64,000 nucleotides of DNA from CAYRQP01 sp964426545 (GTDB lineage: Bacteria; Fermentibacterota; Fermentibacteria; Fermentibacterales; JCC-6), in NCBI GenBank assembly GCA_964426545.1, contig CAYRQP010000002.1, forward strand, positions 1 to 64,000, in the 5' to 3' direction. The first letter of the stretch is position 1. Each line of letters opens with the position of its first letter. Positions 35,627 to 43,498 of the stretch are shown here, piece by piece. Under the pieces are notes generated by a model that was given only the letters and a program-made list of their open reading frames with translations, was not told the origin of the DNA and did not search any database. A program made the translations under genes and the position numbers.

Positions 35627-36834
35627 TGTCAGTTGTAGTATCGACTATCCTGTTCCTGATTACTCTGCAGTTTCCGGAATACCAATTGTGGGAAGAGAAC
35701 TATCTCGCAGCAGATTATGAAGATGCTGTCAGCATTTCAGAGAAGAGAGTTGCTACGGATTCAACTGATGCTGATGCACTTGCAGCACTTGCACTTGCAT
35801 CTATGGGAATGCTTCCGCCTGACACAGCTGCCGGTAATCTTCCGGAGAAAGCGGTGGAACTGGATTCCCTGTCCGCACTCGCGTGGACTGCTCTTGGGAT
35901 ATCCTTGATTGCAGGAGAAGACTATGCAGACGCGGAGATTGCACTTCTTCAGGCATTGATACTGGATTCCCGGACCGGGATTGCCGAGGACGGACTCGGA
36001 TATCTCAGCGAACTCAGGGGCGAAACGGAGGAAGCCGTCGGTTACTATCTTGCCGCTCTTGAGATGGCTCCGGAGGATTCGATTGCAAGGAGCAGACTGA
36101 GAATAATGTCGAGTGATGAGTATGTGCATTTTCACACATCTGTTTCCGAAGAGACCGGTTTTAGTCTATCGGCCTATCTGAATCTGTCCAACTGGATGGG
36201 GAATCACAATACTCTTACATTTGACTGGTCATTAGCATCTGATTACGTATTCTCACAGCGTGGAAACTCAGTTGATATCGATATCGATGCCGTCTATGAC
36301 ATAGATAGAGATGAAGAAACTCTCCAAAGGGATGAGGGAAACATCAGCATCTCAGGGGATGTTTGGTTTTCCGATGTAACTTATCTCGAAGCGAATTCCT
36401 CATGGAATAGACAAAGACTGACAGAACGGGAATGGCAGATAACAGCATTTGTTGCAGGCGGCTGGTGCAGCTGGATTACAGAATGGCTGTATTTTGCTCC
36501 CGAAGTGGGAATTGGTCTTGTATCGACAAAATGGAATGAAATAATCGATGAGAACAGAATTGATCGGGGTACCATATTTTTATCTTCAGGACTCTACTTC
36601 AATAAGCTTCATACTTTCATTGACACATGGAGTATTTCAGCCAACATTTTCCTCCCTCCGGACGACCCTGAAGCATACATCACACATGGAGAAATAGAAC
36701 TTAGTTTTCAAACATGGGAACCGCTTTCAGTGAATATCGGATACGATGTCGACTACACACACCAGCCTGTTGTCAGTGCATGGAATAAGTATCAGACGCG
36801 TTTCTATACCAGCATTTCGCTGGACATCTTATAG
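35626..36834 (+). CDS. TPR protein with C-terminal barrel-like domain, paralogue of previous gene
   Basis: A 402-residue protein with a signal-like N-terminus (SVVVSTILFLITLQF), about three or four TPR units (20-165) and a strand-rich C-terminal domain matching that of the upstream gene: APEVGIGLVST, LPPDDPEAYITHGEIELSFQTW, PLSVNIGYDVDYTHQPVV. The C-terminus SLDIL also fits a barrel. It overlaps the upstream gene by one base. The stop TAG runs directly into a 20-bp-arm palindrome. Confidence 0.7.
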   Translation: MSVVVSTILFLITLQFPEYQLWEENYLAADYEDAVSISEKRVATDSTDADALAALALASMGMLPPDTAAGNLPEKAVELDSLSALAWTALGISLIAGEDYADAEIALLQALILDSRTGIAEDGLGYLSELRGETEEAVGYYLAALEMAPEDSIARSRLRIMSSDEYVHFHTSVSEETGFSLSAYLNLSNWMGNHNTLTFDWSLASDYVFSQRGNSVDIDIDAVYDIDRDEETLQRDEGNISISGDVWFSDVTYLEANSSWNRQRLTEREWQITAFVAGGWCSWITEWLYFAPEVGIGLVSTKWNEIIDENRIDRGTIFLSSGLYFNKLHTFIDTWSISANIFLPPDDPEAYITHGEIELSFQTWEPLSVNIGYDVDYTHQPVVSAWNKYQTRFYTSISLDIL

Positions 36835-36876
36835 GTACCGTGACACTTAATTCGCAGAATTAAGTGTCATGGTACC
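36834..36876. repeat. Long hairpin at the 3' end of the TPR pair
   Basis: Two 20-base arms (36834-36853 and 36857-36876) with one mismatch and a GCA loop, starting at the last base of the stop codon and bounded by GGTACC on both sides. It may end transcription or be the outer palindrome of a REP/RAYT-like element, since the following 40-bp units carry the same right arm. Confidence 0.75.
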
Positions 36877-37118
36877 ATGAATAAACATAATTAGCAGAAT
36901 CAAGTGTCATGGTACCATGAATAAACATAATTAGCAGAATCAAGTGTCATGGTACCNNNNNNNNNNNNNNNNNNNNNNNNNNNNNNNNNNNNNNNNNNNN
37001 NNNNNNNNNNNNNNNNNNNNNNNNNNNNNNNNNNNNNNNNNNNNNNNNNNNNNNNNAAGTGTCATGGTACCATGAATAAACATAATTAGCAGAATCAAGT
37101 GTCATGGTACCATGAATT
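36862..37118. repeat. 40-bp tandem repeat array broken by a gap
   Basis: Units beginning AAGTGTCATGGTACCATG recur with an exact 40-base period at 36862, 36902 and 36942, then at 37057 and 37097 after the N run. Each unit contains the perfect palindrome CATGGTACCATG. True copy number is unknown, because the offset across the gap (115) is not a multiple of 40. Units adjoin with no unique spacers, so it is not CRISPR. Confidence 0.9.
36957..37056. other. Assembly gap (100 N) in the tandem array
   Basis: Exactly 100 N between repeat units. Length is a placeholder, and the array or an inserted element between copies could not be assembled. Confidence 0.95.
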
Positions 37119-37130
37119 ATACAGAACAAC

Positions 37131-37153
37131 GGGACACGAAGGAATCATGTCCC
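37131..37153. terminator. Hairpin between the array and the ABC operon
   Basis: GGGACA and TGTCCC pair around an 11-base loop. It lies 3' of the minus-strand ABC operon, 28 bp past its stop. No clear T run follows in either direction, so termination is only a possibility. It may belong to the repeat element. Confidence 0.35.
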
Positions 37154-37180
37154 TATTAGTTTTATTGGCACAGTTGCCGA

Positions 37181-38470
37181 CTACCCCCGCAGCAGCCGGT
37201 TCACGGGTGTCGATAATATCCGTCTAAAGAAGACATAGGCAATCCCCGTTGCAGAGGCCAGAATTGTGCTGATTGCGGTGAGTATCCACCCTATGGGAAA
37301 AACAGCAATGGTTTCCACCACGGAGTGAAGAACAGGGCTTATGGAGAGAAGAGTATAACTTGCTCCCCATGCGAGAAGGCAGCCGAGGGCAGCTCCGGAA
37401 AAAACAGAAACAAGAGAGAGAAAGAAGATCTGAAAGGCAAAGGTCATTGCCATGCGATCCCGGGAAGTTCCAAGAGCCATGAGTACTCCAAGTGCATATT
37501 TTCTACTTTTCAGGTCTGCTACGAGTGTATGTATTGCACTCAAAAGAGCACTGAACAGAATTATGCCTGCAAGTGCAGAAAGAGCAAGAGTTACTGAGCC
37601 GACCAGGACTTCAGCTTTCTGCGCAATACCCCGGCGGGTTTCGGCATTCAATCCTGTTTCTTCTACTTGTCTTACAATTTCCGGAACGTCGTCAGCCCGC
37701 TCCGCTGTTATTACAAGAGTGCTGTACCGTCTTGTATCTTCGGGGAGAAAAACGTGATTGACCTCTTCCACAAACTCAAACGGTACCCCCAGGGCAAACA
37801 AGTTCATGTTTCGCGAAGTTCCGATTATTCGGGCATTGACCGTTATGGGATTGTGTCTGAGGTTGGCCAGAGAGCTTCGGCCGAGAGTGATAGAACACTC
37901 CATACCTACAATTGCCTGGGGTGTCAGTCCGAGCAGTCCGTTTGATTCGGCAAATCCCGCATTATACAGAAGAAACAGATTTTCACTAAGAATGATCGGC
38001 AGATACTTGCCTGATGTATCGTCGAGAGTGTATTCCCAATCGGTCAGGGTGAGAAGAGAATCAGCAAGAAAACCGGATGTAACTCCTTCGAGAGTGATAT
38101 CAGTGTAATACGGACTTCCACCAAGCCGTCCGCTGAGGTATGCCGGCACGTGAAGGTATATCTGCGGGTCGATCCGTGCTACTTCGGGTATAGAATCAAG
38201 GTACAGTCTGATATCTTCAGTAATCTCCATTCCCCCTGTTTCAGTCTGAAAAAACCCCGCCTGGAGCCCGCCTGGAGTTACTTTTACCTGTTCTGCGGGC
38301 AGGTCGCTCGAGAGAAATTTGTCAAGAACATCCTGAACACCCATCCCAATCGAAATGAAGAACACAAGGAACAGAGATGCAAGCAGCAGCATTCCCTGAG
38401 AAAAGAGGTAGTTCTTCCAGTGTCCTCTATTCCAGAGTCTCAGCGCATTGCGATGTTCATTTAACTTCAT
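37181..38470 (-). CDS. ABC transporter permease (FtsX/MacB-like)
   Basis: A 429-residue permease: N-terminal transmembrane helix (LFSQGMLLLASLFLVFFISIGMG), a periplasmic domain of about 220 residues of the MacB-core type, and three C-terminal helices with the FtsX motif ADLKSRKYALGVLMALGTSRDR (about 315-340). I start it at ATG 38470, which overlaps the ATPase stop by 14 bp and has GGAGT upstream. With its neighbours it forms a LolCDE/MacB-type mechanotransmission exporter that probably moves lipoproteins or hydrophobic ligands. Confidence 0.83.
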   Translation of the reverse strand: MKLNEHRNALRLWNRGHWKNYLFSQGMLLLASLFLVFFISIGMGVQDVLDKFLSSDLPAEQVKVTPGGLQAGFFQTETGGMEITEDIRLYLDSIPEVARIDPQIYLHVPAYLSGRLGGSPYYTDITLEGVTSGFLADSLLTLTDWEYTLDDTSGKYLPIILSENLFLLYNAGFAESNGLLGLTPQAIVGMECSITLGRSSLANLRHNPITVNARIIGTSRNMNLFALGVPFEFVEEVNHVFLPEDTRRYSTLVITAERADDVPEIVRQVEETGLNAETRRGIAQKAEVLVGSVTLALSALAGIILFSALLSAIHTLVADLKSRKYALGVLMALGTSRDRMAMTFAFQIFFLSLVSVFSGAALGCLLAWGASYTLLSISPVLHSVVETIAVFPIGWILTAISTILASATGIAYVFFRRILSTPVNRLLRG

Positions 38471-39119
38471 GCAATACTCCGTTTTCAAGATGCAGCACAC
38501 GGTCTGCTCTTTCGAGAACTCTTGATGAGTGGACTACTGCAGCTATTGCGAAACCCCGTTCTTTCCGTAGTCTGTCGAGAAGGTCGAAAAGAACATCTTC
38601 ACTGTTCTCGTCGAGACTCGCAGACGGTTCATCGGCAAGAAGTATGTCAGGATTGCTGACCAGTCCGCGGGCTACGGCGACTCTCTGCCGCTCGCCGCGC
38701 GAGAGCAGTACGGAAGGAGTGCAATCTGCACGAATTTCCAGAATTGCCAGTATGTCCCGTACACGTTTCACAACCTCATCTGTTACTGTACCGGAGAATA
38801 CTGCGGGGAGCAGCACATTCTCGAATGCTGTCAGATTCGGCAGAAGGTGAAAATCCTGAAAAACAAAACCGATTCGATTGCGTCTGAGTTCTGCCAGCGC
38901 GACGTGGTTCATATCTCCAATGACACTATTCTTGAAGAACAGTTGCCCTGAGTATTCAAGGTCATGAGTTCCAAGTATTCCAAAGAGAGTGCTTTTCCCC
39001 GAACCGCTTTTCCCAGTAATTGCGACAAACTCCGCTTCTTCAATCGATATATCGAGACCGGACAATACCCTGAGTTCCCCGAAAGTCCGGACTATTCCTT
39101 TTGCTGTCAGAATGCTCAT
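38457..39119 (-). CDS. ABC transporter ATP-binding protein (LolD/MacB-like)
   Basis: A 220-residue ATPase: Walker A GKSGSGKST (36-44), Q-loop FVFQDFHLLPNLTAFENV, Walker B ILLADEPSASLD (159-170) and switch His in VVHSS. The signature reads LSRGE (139-143), Arg replacing the first Gly of LSGGE/Q, which is uncommon. The Q-loop and length fit the LolD/FtsE/MacB group. It overlaps the flanking genes on both sides, so all three are one operon read leftward. Confidence 0.88.
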   Translation of the reverse strand: MSILTAKGIVRTFGELRVLSGLDISIEEAEFVAITGKSGSGKSTLFGILGTHDLEYSGQLFFKNSVIGDMNHVALAELRRNRIGFVFQDFHLLPNLTAFENVLLPAVFSGTVTDEVVKRVRDILAILEIRADCTPSVLLSRGERQRVAVARGLVSNPDILLADEPSASLDENSEDVLFDLLDRLRKERGFAIAAVVHSSRVLERADRVLHLENGVLHEVK

Positions 39120-39985
39120 TGGAAAGGGCTCCCTTGATAGATCATCATATTGAGGAGAGAGTCCGGAGGAAAATTTGCCTTATCGAATTCAAGCATAAAA
39201 CTTGTTTTTGTGCAGTTGGCGTGTCCGATTATAAGAGATAATTCAACAACGCTTCGAGATTCAGGCAAACTTAGGTTTATGCAGGCTGCGTGTACTTTCA
39301 GACTACTTATGAACGAATTTGTAGCGCCCAGCAGAATCTGTTCAGTGCGAGGAAGAAAACCACCCGGGAAAATATTCAGTAAAATAACAGTATTATTGGT
39401 AATCAGTGCTGAAATATCCGCGGGAGCATTTGTCATGCAGACAAGAACAGAATCGGCAGCTAAGGATGTTTCTTCTTCCATGTTTAGCCATCTTCCGGCA
39501 GCGGCACTGCTTCCATAACCTATGAAGACAGCTGTCCAGCCCTGTTTTTCCGTGATTGATGCAATAATGCTTCCACTGTCATTCTGAATGTAAACCCGGC
39601 TGTCTTCGAGCACAGCGGAACCACCGTAGTAACCAATTAATAGAGTCCGCATCTCATCCATACTTGTATTTCTGCTCAGGATTAGATACTGGAGAGAGAA
39701 ATTGACGAAGTCAAATGTGGTTATGCTGATGCCGATTGGCCCTTTTTTCAGAAGGTCAGCAATGAAATCAGCTGAAATGTAATTATCCGGAATATAAGTC
39801 AGGAAATCAACGTCGAATGAAGGTGAGATGTGACAATGAGCCAAAGCGGTTCCTGGAACCATCCTGAGTTCTTCCTGAAAAGATGTTGTGTGGGAAGGAA
39901 GAAAAAGAAAGAAAATAAAAATAGATAGAATCGGCAATATGATAGCTGCTGAGACAATCCGGTTGTTTTTTTCGGTTCTTGACAT
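39116..39985 (-). CDS. Hypothetical membrane-anchored protein of the ABC operon
   Basis: A 289-residue protein from ATG 39985 (a TTG six bases upstream is an alternative). One hydrophobic helix near the N-terminus (IVSAAIILPILSIFIFFLFLP) anchors a large extracytoplasmic domain rich in strands, with a few cysteines near the C-terminus. It resembles DUF3352-like or beta-rich substrate proteins only vaguely. First gene of the leftward ABC operon, overlapping the ATPase gene by 4 bp. It may be the exporter's periplasmic partner, which is inference from position. Confidence 0.6.
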   Translation of the reverse strand: MSRTEKNNRIVSAAIILPILSIFIFFLFLPSHTTSFQEELRMVPGTALAHCHISPSFDVDFLTYIPDNYISADFIADLLKKGPIGISITTFDFVNFSLQYLILSRNTSMDEMRTLLIGYYGGSAVLEDSRVYIQNDSGSIIASITEKQGWTAVFIGYGSSAAAGRWLNMEEETSLAADSVLVCMTNAPADISALITNNTVILLNIFPGGFLPRTEQILLGATNSFISSLKVHAACINLSLPESRSVVELSLIIGHANCTKTSFMLEFDKANFPPDSLLNMMIYQGSPFQ

Positions 39986-40086
39986 TGACAATCCAATTCT
40001 TTAATTTCCCATGCTACTAAATTACAGACGAATACGAACTCTCGTCAAGAGCAGAAATAAAGAGATTTGGCAAGTTATTTGCATTC

Positions 40087-40116
40087 TTGACATGGGTATA
40101 TGTATTCCTGTATCTT
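40087..40116 (+). promoter_or_regulatory. Promoter of the tRNA-tuf operon
   Basis: Consensus -35 TTGACA (40087-40092), 18-bp spacer, -10 TATCTT (40111-40116), 13 bp before the first tRNA. GC-rich bases follow the -10 box, as in stringently controlled promoters. Confidence 0.7.
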
Positions 40117-40129
40117 ACGCGTTCGCTTT

Positions 40130-40205
40130 GCTGGCGTAGCTCAGTTGGTAGAGCAGCTGATTTGTAATCAGCAGGTCGGGGGTTCAAATCCCTTCGCCAG
40201 CTCCA
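40130..40205 (+). tRNA. tRNA-Thr (anticodon TGT)
   Basis: A 76-base cloverleaf: acceptor GCTGGCG/CGCCAGC, D arm GCTCAGTTGGTAGAGC, anticodon loop TTTGTAA, T arm with GGTTCAAATC, and encoded CCA. First gene of the tRNA-tuf operon. Confidence 0.96.
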
Positions 40206-40243
40206 GTTGAAGTGTGGTGCTGTAAAGTATAGATGGTTGGAGC

Positions 40244-40329
40244 GGCGAGGTTCCCGAGCGGCCAAAGGGGGCAGACTGTAAATCTGTTGGCAATTGCCTT
40301 CGGTGGTTCGAATCCACCCCTCGCCACCA
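40244..40329 (+). tRNA. tRNA-Tyr (anticodon GTA)
   Basis: An 86-base type II tRNA with a long variable arm: acceptor GGCGAGG/CCTCGCC, anticodon GTA within GACTGTAAATC, T arm GGTTCGAATCC, and encoded ACCA. Confidence 0.96.
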
Positions 40330-40354
40330 AGCGGTATTTGTTCCGGCTTGATGA

Positions 40355-40430
40355 GCGGGAGTAGCTCAGTTGGCAGAGCATCAGCCTTCCAAGCTGAGGG
40401 TCGCGGGTTCGACCCCCGTCTCCCGCTCCA
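40355..40430 (+). tRNA. tRNA-Gly (anticodon TCC)
   Basis: 76 bases, acceptor GCGGGAG/CTCCCGC, anticodon loop CTTCCAA, T arm GGTTCGACCC, encoded CCA. Confidence 0.96.
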
Positions 40431-40469
40431 GACAGGATGGGCTGTGAAAAGGGTAATGATGAAGATGAT

Positions 40470-40545
<76 letters not shown>

Positions 40546-40618
40546 TAGACGAAATATGAACTTAGGTCAAAAAGACATCCCAAAAAGGAAAAGGGATGAA
40601 AAAGGAAAGAGGGAAAAA

Positions 40619-41818
40619 ATGGCAAAAGAAAAGTTTAACAGAGACAAGCCGCATGTGAATGTCGGCACCATCGGTCATATCGACCATGGCAAGACGACTC
40701 TTACTGCTGCAATCACAAAGTGTCTTGCAACTCAGCATGCTGATGTTGAGTTTGTGGAGTTCGATCAAATCGACAACGCTCCTGAAGAAAAGAAGCGCGG
40801 AATTACAATCGCAACTTCGCACCAGGAATACCAGACTAAAGCCAGACACTATGCACATGTAGACTGTCCGGGACACGCAGACTACATCAAGAACATGATA
40901 ACGGGAGCCGCCCAGATGGATGGTGCAATTCTTGTTATCGCTGCCAATGACGGTGTTATGGACCAGACGAAAGAGCACGTACTGCTTGCGCGGCAGGTGA
41001 ATGTTCCTAAACTTGTTGTCTATATCAACAAAGTCGACATGCTCGACGATCTCGACATGATTGAACTTGTCGAAATGGAAGTAATGGAACTTCTCGAAAA
41101 GTTTGGTTTCAGCGAAGAAACTCCTATCATCAGCGGAAGTGCTCTGAAGGCAATGAACTCCTCCGGTCTCCCGGATGACGAAGATGCCAAGAGCATTTAT
41201 GAACTGATGGATGCTGTCGATACATGGATACCCACACCGAAACGCGATATTGAAAAGCCCTTCCTCATGCCGGTTGAAGATGTATTCTCTATTCCCGGTC
41301 GCGGAACGGTTGCTACCGGACGTATAGAACGCGGTATTATCAATACAGGTGACAAAATTGCTCTCGTTGGTATCAGGGATACAAAAGAGACCACCTGCAC
41401 GGGTGTCGAGATGTTCCGCAAGATTCTTGATGAAGGTCTTGCCGGTGACAATGTGGGCCTCCTGCTTCGCGGTTGGAAGAAAGATGAAGTCGAACGCGGT
41501 ATGGTTCTCGCAAAGCCGGGTAGTGTAACACCCCACACAAAATTCAAAGCCGATGTTTACATCCTCAGCGAAAAAGAAGGCGGGAGAAAGAATTCCTTTA
41601 AGTCAGGTTATCGTCCTCAGTTCTATTTCAGAACAACTGACGTTACGGGAGAAATTGAGTTGACTGACCGTCCTGTCGCAATTCCCGGTGATCATATCAA
41701 GGGAATGATGATAAATCTCGGAGATACTCCTATCGCGATGGAGCAGGGACTTCGTTTTGCTATCCGTGAAGGCGGTCGTACCGTTGGACACGGCGTAGTA
41801 GACGAAATAGTAGAGTAA
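40619..41818 (+). CDS. tuf: Elongation factor Tu
   Basis: A 399-residue GTPase that brings aminoacyl-tRNA to the ribosome. G motifs are GHIDHGKT (19-26), RGITI, DCPGH and NKVD. Domain 2 (FSIPGRGTVATGRIERG) and domain 3 (HTKF...GYRPQFYFRTTDVTG) are complete. ATG 40619 gives the standard MAKEKF N-terminus, and an upstream in-frame extension to 40556 is not needed. Unusual residues: DGVMDQT in place of the near-universal DGPMPQT, RGITIATSH for RGITINTSH, and a VGHGVV C-terminus. Conservation elsewhere argues it is functional. Confidence 0.96.
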   Translation: MAKEKFNRDKPHVNVGTIGHIDHGKTTLTAAITKCLATQHADVEFVEFDQIDNAPEEKKRGITIATSHQEYQTKARHYAHVDCPGHADYIKNMITGAAQMDGAILVIAANDGVMDQTKEHVLLARQVNVPKLVVYINKVDMLDDLDMIELVEMEVMELLEKFGFSEETPIISGSALKAMNSSGLPDDEDAKSIYELMDAVDTWIPTPKRDIEKPFLMPVEDVFSIPGRGTVATGRIERGIINTGDKIALVGIRDTKETTCTGVEMFRKILDEGLAGDNVGLLLRGWKKDEVERGMVLAKPGSVTPHTKFKADVYILSEKEGGRKNSFKSGYRPQFYFRTTDVTGEIELTDRPVAIPGDHIKGMMINLGDTPIAMEQGLRFAIREGGRTVGHGVVDEIVE

Positions 41819-41829
41819 GCAGGGATAGT

Positions 41830-41979
41830 TTGAGAGTAAAAGCAACACTTGCTTGTCAGGAGTGCAAGCAGCGGAACTACACAACCGATAAGAACAGACG
41901 GACTCATCCTGAAAGGATGGAGATGAAAAAGTTCTGCAAGTTCTGTAATGCGCGTACTTTGCACAAAGAGACAAAATAG
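41830..41979 (+). CDS. rpmG: Large ribosomal subunit protein bL33
   Basis: A 49-residue bL33, too short for usual ORF cut-offs. It starts at TTG 41830 with AGGGA just upstream. Sequence features: RVKATLACQEC, NYTTDKNRR, KKFCKFCNARTLHKE. Two CxxC pairs mark the zinc-binding form. It lies 11 bp after tuf and ahead of tRNA-Trp, the common arrangement in bacteria. Confidence 0.95.
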   Translation: MRVKATLACQECKQRNYTTDKNRRTHPERMEMKKFCKFCNARTLHKETK

Positions 41980-41990
41980 ATAATAACTGT

Positions 41991-42066
41991 AGGGCAGTAG
42001 CACAATTGGCAGTGCACCGGACTCCAAATCCGGGGGTTGAGGGTTCAAGTCCTTCCTGCCCTGCCA
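41991..42066 (+). tRNA. tRNA-Trp (anticodon CCA)
   Basis: 76 bases, acceptor AGGGCAG/CTGCCCT, anticodon loop CTCCAAA, T arm GGTTCAAGTC, encoded GCCA end. Located between rpmG and secE as in many bacteria. Confidence 0.96.
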
Positions 42067-42089
42067 GTAAAAAATAGACGGGAGTATTA

Positions 42090-42323
42090 ATGGGTAAGGA
42101 AGTCAGCACCGAAGGTAATATATTCGTCAGGCTTTTCAAGACGGTTATCACCTTTCTTACTGAAGTTAAAGCTGAAATGAAGAAAGTTTCCTGGCCTACA
42201 AAACCCGAAGTTGTATCATCGACAAGAGTGGTCCTGATAGCCGTCGGAATCACAGCCGTCTGGGTATTTATAGCAGACCAGGTATCCGGTTTTGTGATTA
42301 ACGGCTTAATGGGCCTGATTTAA
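42090..42323 (+). CDS. secE: Preprotein translocase subunit SecE
   Basis: A 77-residue SecE of the short, single-membrane-helix type. The conserved amphipathic segment FLTEVKAEMKKVSWPTKPEVVSST precedes the helix VLIAVGITAVWVFIADQVSGFVI. It stabilises SecY in the SecYEG channel. SD GGGAG precedes ATG 42090. Followed after 12 bp by nusG. Confidence 0.95.
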   Translation: MGKEVSTEGNIFVRLFKTVITFLTEVKAEMKKVSWPTKPEVVSSTRVVLIAVGITAVWVFIADQVSGFVINGLMGLI

Positions 42324-42335
42324 AGAAGTGAGAAA

Positions 42336-42965
42336 ATGAGTCCGGAAGATAAAGAGAAAAGCGCGTCCAAAGTTACTGATGAAGATGTCAGTCCTGATGA
42401 CAGTAGCGAAGCCCGGGAAGAAAAAGCGGTTAATAAGAATCTGAAATGGTACGTAATTCATGCTTTTACAGGATATGAAAAACGGGTGGGTAGATATATA
42501 GAAGGTCTCCTGACACGAAAGTACGATGACAGAGTCGGAAAGATCCTTATTCCGACAATGGATGTGTCATCCACCCGCAGGGGAAAGAAGACAACGCGCA
42601 AAAAGATACTCTATCCCGGGTATGTCTTTGTTCAGTTGGAATTAGATGAAGAAATGGTAATGGACATAAGGGCAATGACTAATGTAAGCGGTTTTCCTCC
42701 AATGAATAAAAGTTATCCTGCTCCGTTATCCGAAGAAGAAGTCGGCAGACTCAAGGGTCAGGTCGACGGTAGCGAAAAGACCAAAGTATACAGAATATCC
42801 TTCAGAGTGGGTCAGACAGTACGGGTTACCGATGGTCCATTCAAGAATTTTACGGGAGTGGTTGAATCCATCAACCCCGATAGAGGGCGTGTGAGAGTGA
42901 TTGTTACCGTTCTGGGGAGAAAAGCCCCGATCGAAATTGACTTCTCACACGTGCGGACTGTCTAG
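42336..42965 (+). CDS. nusG: Transcription elongation factor NusG
   Basis: A 209-residue NusG. A charged 30-residue N-terminal extension precedes the NGN domain (KWYVIHAFTGYEKRVGRYIEG, then KILYPGYVFVQLELD). The C-terminal KOW domain has GQTVRVTDGPFKNFTGVVESINPDRGRVRV. It promotes processive transcription and links RNA polymerase with Rho or S10. The acidic/serine-rich extension (SPEDKEKSASK...) is not present in E. coli NusG. Confidence 0.95.
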   Translation: MSPEDKEKSASKVTDEDVSPDDSSEAREEKAVNKNLKWYVIHAFTGYEKRVGRYIEGLLTRKYDDRVGKILIPTMDVSSTRRGKKTTRKKILYPGYVFVQLELDEEMVMDIRAMTNVSGFPPMNKSYPAPLSEEEVGRLKGQVDGSEKTKVYRISFRVGQTVRVTDGPFKNFTGVVESINPDRGRVRVIVTVLGRKAPIEIDFSHVRTV

Positions 42966-42984
42966 GAAAATATCCTGACAGATA

Positions 42985-43034
42985 GCGGAGCAATATCCGC
43001 CAAACAGTTATTGCCACTATGGGGAGGCAGTAAC
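42985..43034 (+). promoter_or_regulatory. Structured leader ahead of rplK
   Basis: Two hairpins lie in the 89-bp nusG-rplK gap: GCGGA...TCCGC (42985-43000) and GTTATTGCC...GGCAGTAAC (43007-43034, closing with one G-U pair). In E. coli, L1 binds the L11-L1 leader and represses translation. This leader is the right place for such control, but I cannot match the L1 site in detail. Confidence 0.45.
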
Positions 43035-43054
43035 ACAGAAGAAAGGAAGTTACC

Positions 43055-43498
43055 ATGGCAAAAAAGATCATGGGCATGGTAAAACTTCAGTTACCCGCTG
43101 GACAGGCAACACCGGCTCCTCCGATTGGTCCCGCATTGGGTCAATATGGAATTAGTTTAGCCGGATTCTGCAAGGAATTCAACGCTCGAACCCAGGGCGA
43201 TGAAGGTCTTATCATTCCTGCGGTAATCACTATCTATAAAGATAGAAGTTTTACTTTTATTTTAAAGTCACCGCCTGCGTCGGTTCTTTTGAAGAAAGCT
43301 GCAGGACTGGCTAAAGGGTCACCGGAATCCAATCGCGAAAAGGTTGGTACGGTTACCGTGGAGCAGTGCAGAGAGATTGCGCGCATAAAAGCGAAAGATC
43401 TCAATGCTGCCACGGAAAAGACGGCAATATCGATGATTGCCGGCACAGCAAGAAGTATGGGTTTGGAGGTGGTCGGAGAAGATGCCGAGAAAGAGTAA
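43055..43498 (+). CDS. rplK: Large ribosomal subunit protein uL11
   Basis: A 147-residue L11 of the GTPase-associated centre. The N-terminal domain has VKLQLPAGQATPAPPIGPALGQYG. The 23S-binding C-terminal domain contains AAGLAKGS and the IAGTARSMG signature. Full length. Its stop overlaps the rplA start by 17 bp. Confidence 0.97.
   Translation: MAKKIMGMVKLQLPAGQATPAPPIGPALGQYGISLAGFCKEFNARTQGDEGLIIPAVITIYKDRSFTFILKSPPASVLLKKAAGLAKGSPESNREKVGTVTVEQCREIARIKAKDLNAATEKTAISMIAGTARSMGLEVVGEDAEKE

Noticed and set aside
36862..37118. CRISPR array
   Set aside because: Units are contiguous with a fixed 40-bp period and no variable spacers; no cas genes are near.
40562..41536. 324-residue minus-strand frame inside tuf
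   Set aside because: It is antisense to EF-Tu, which is unmistakable; no SD or recognisable domain.
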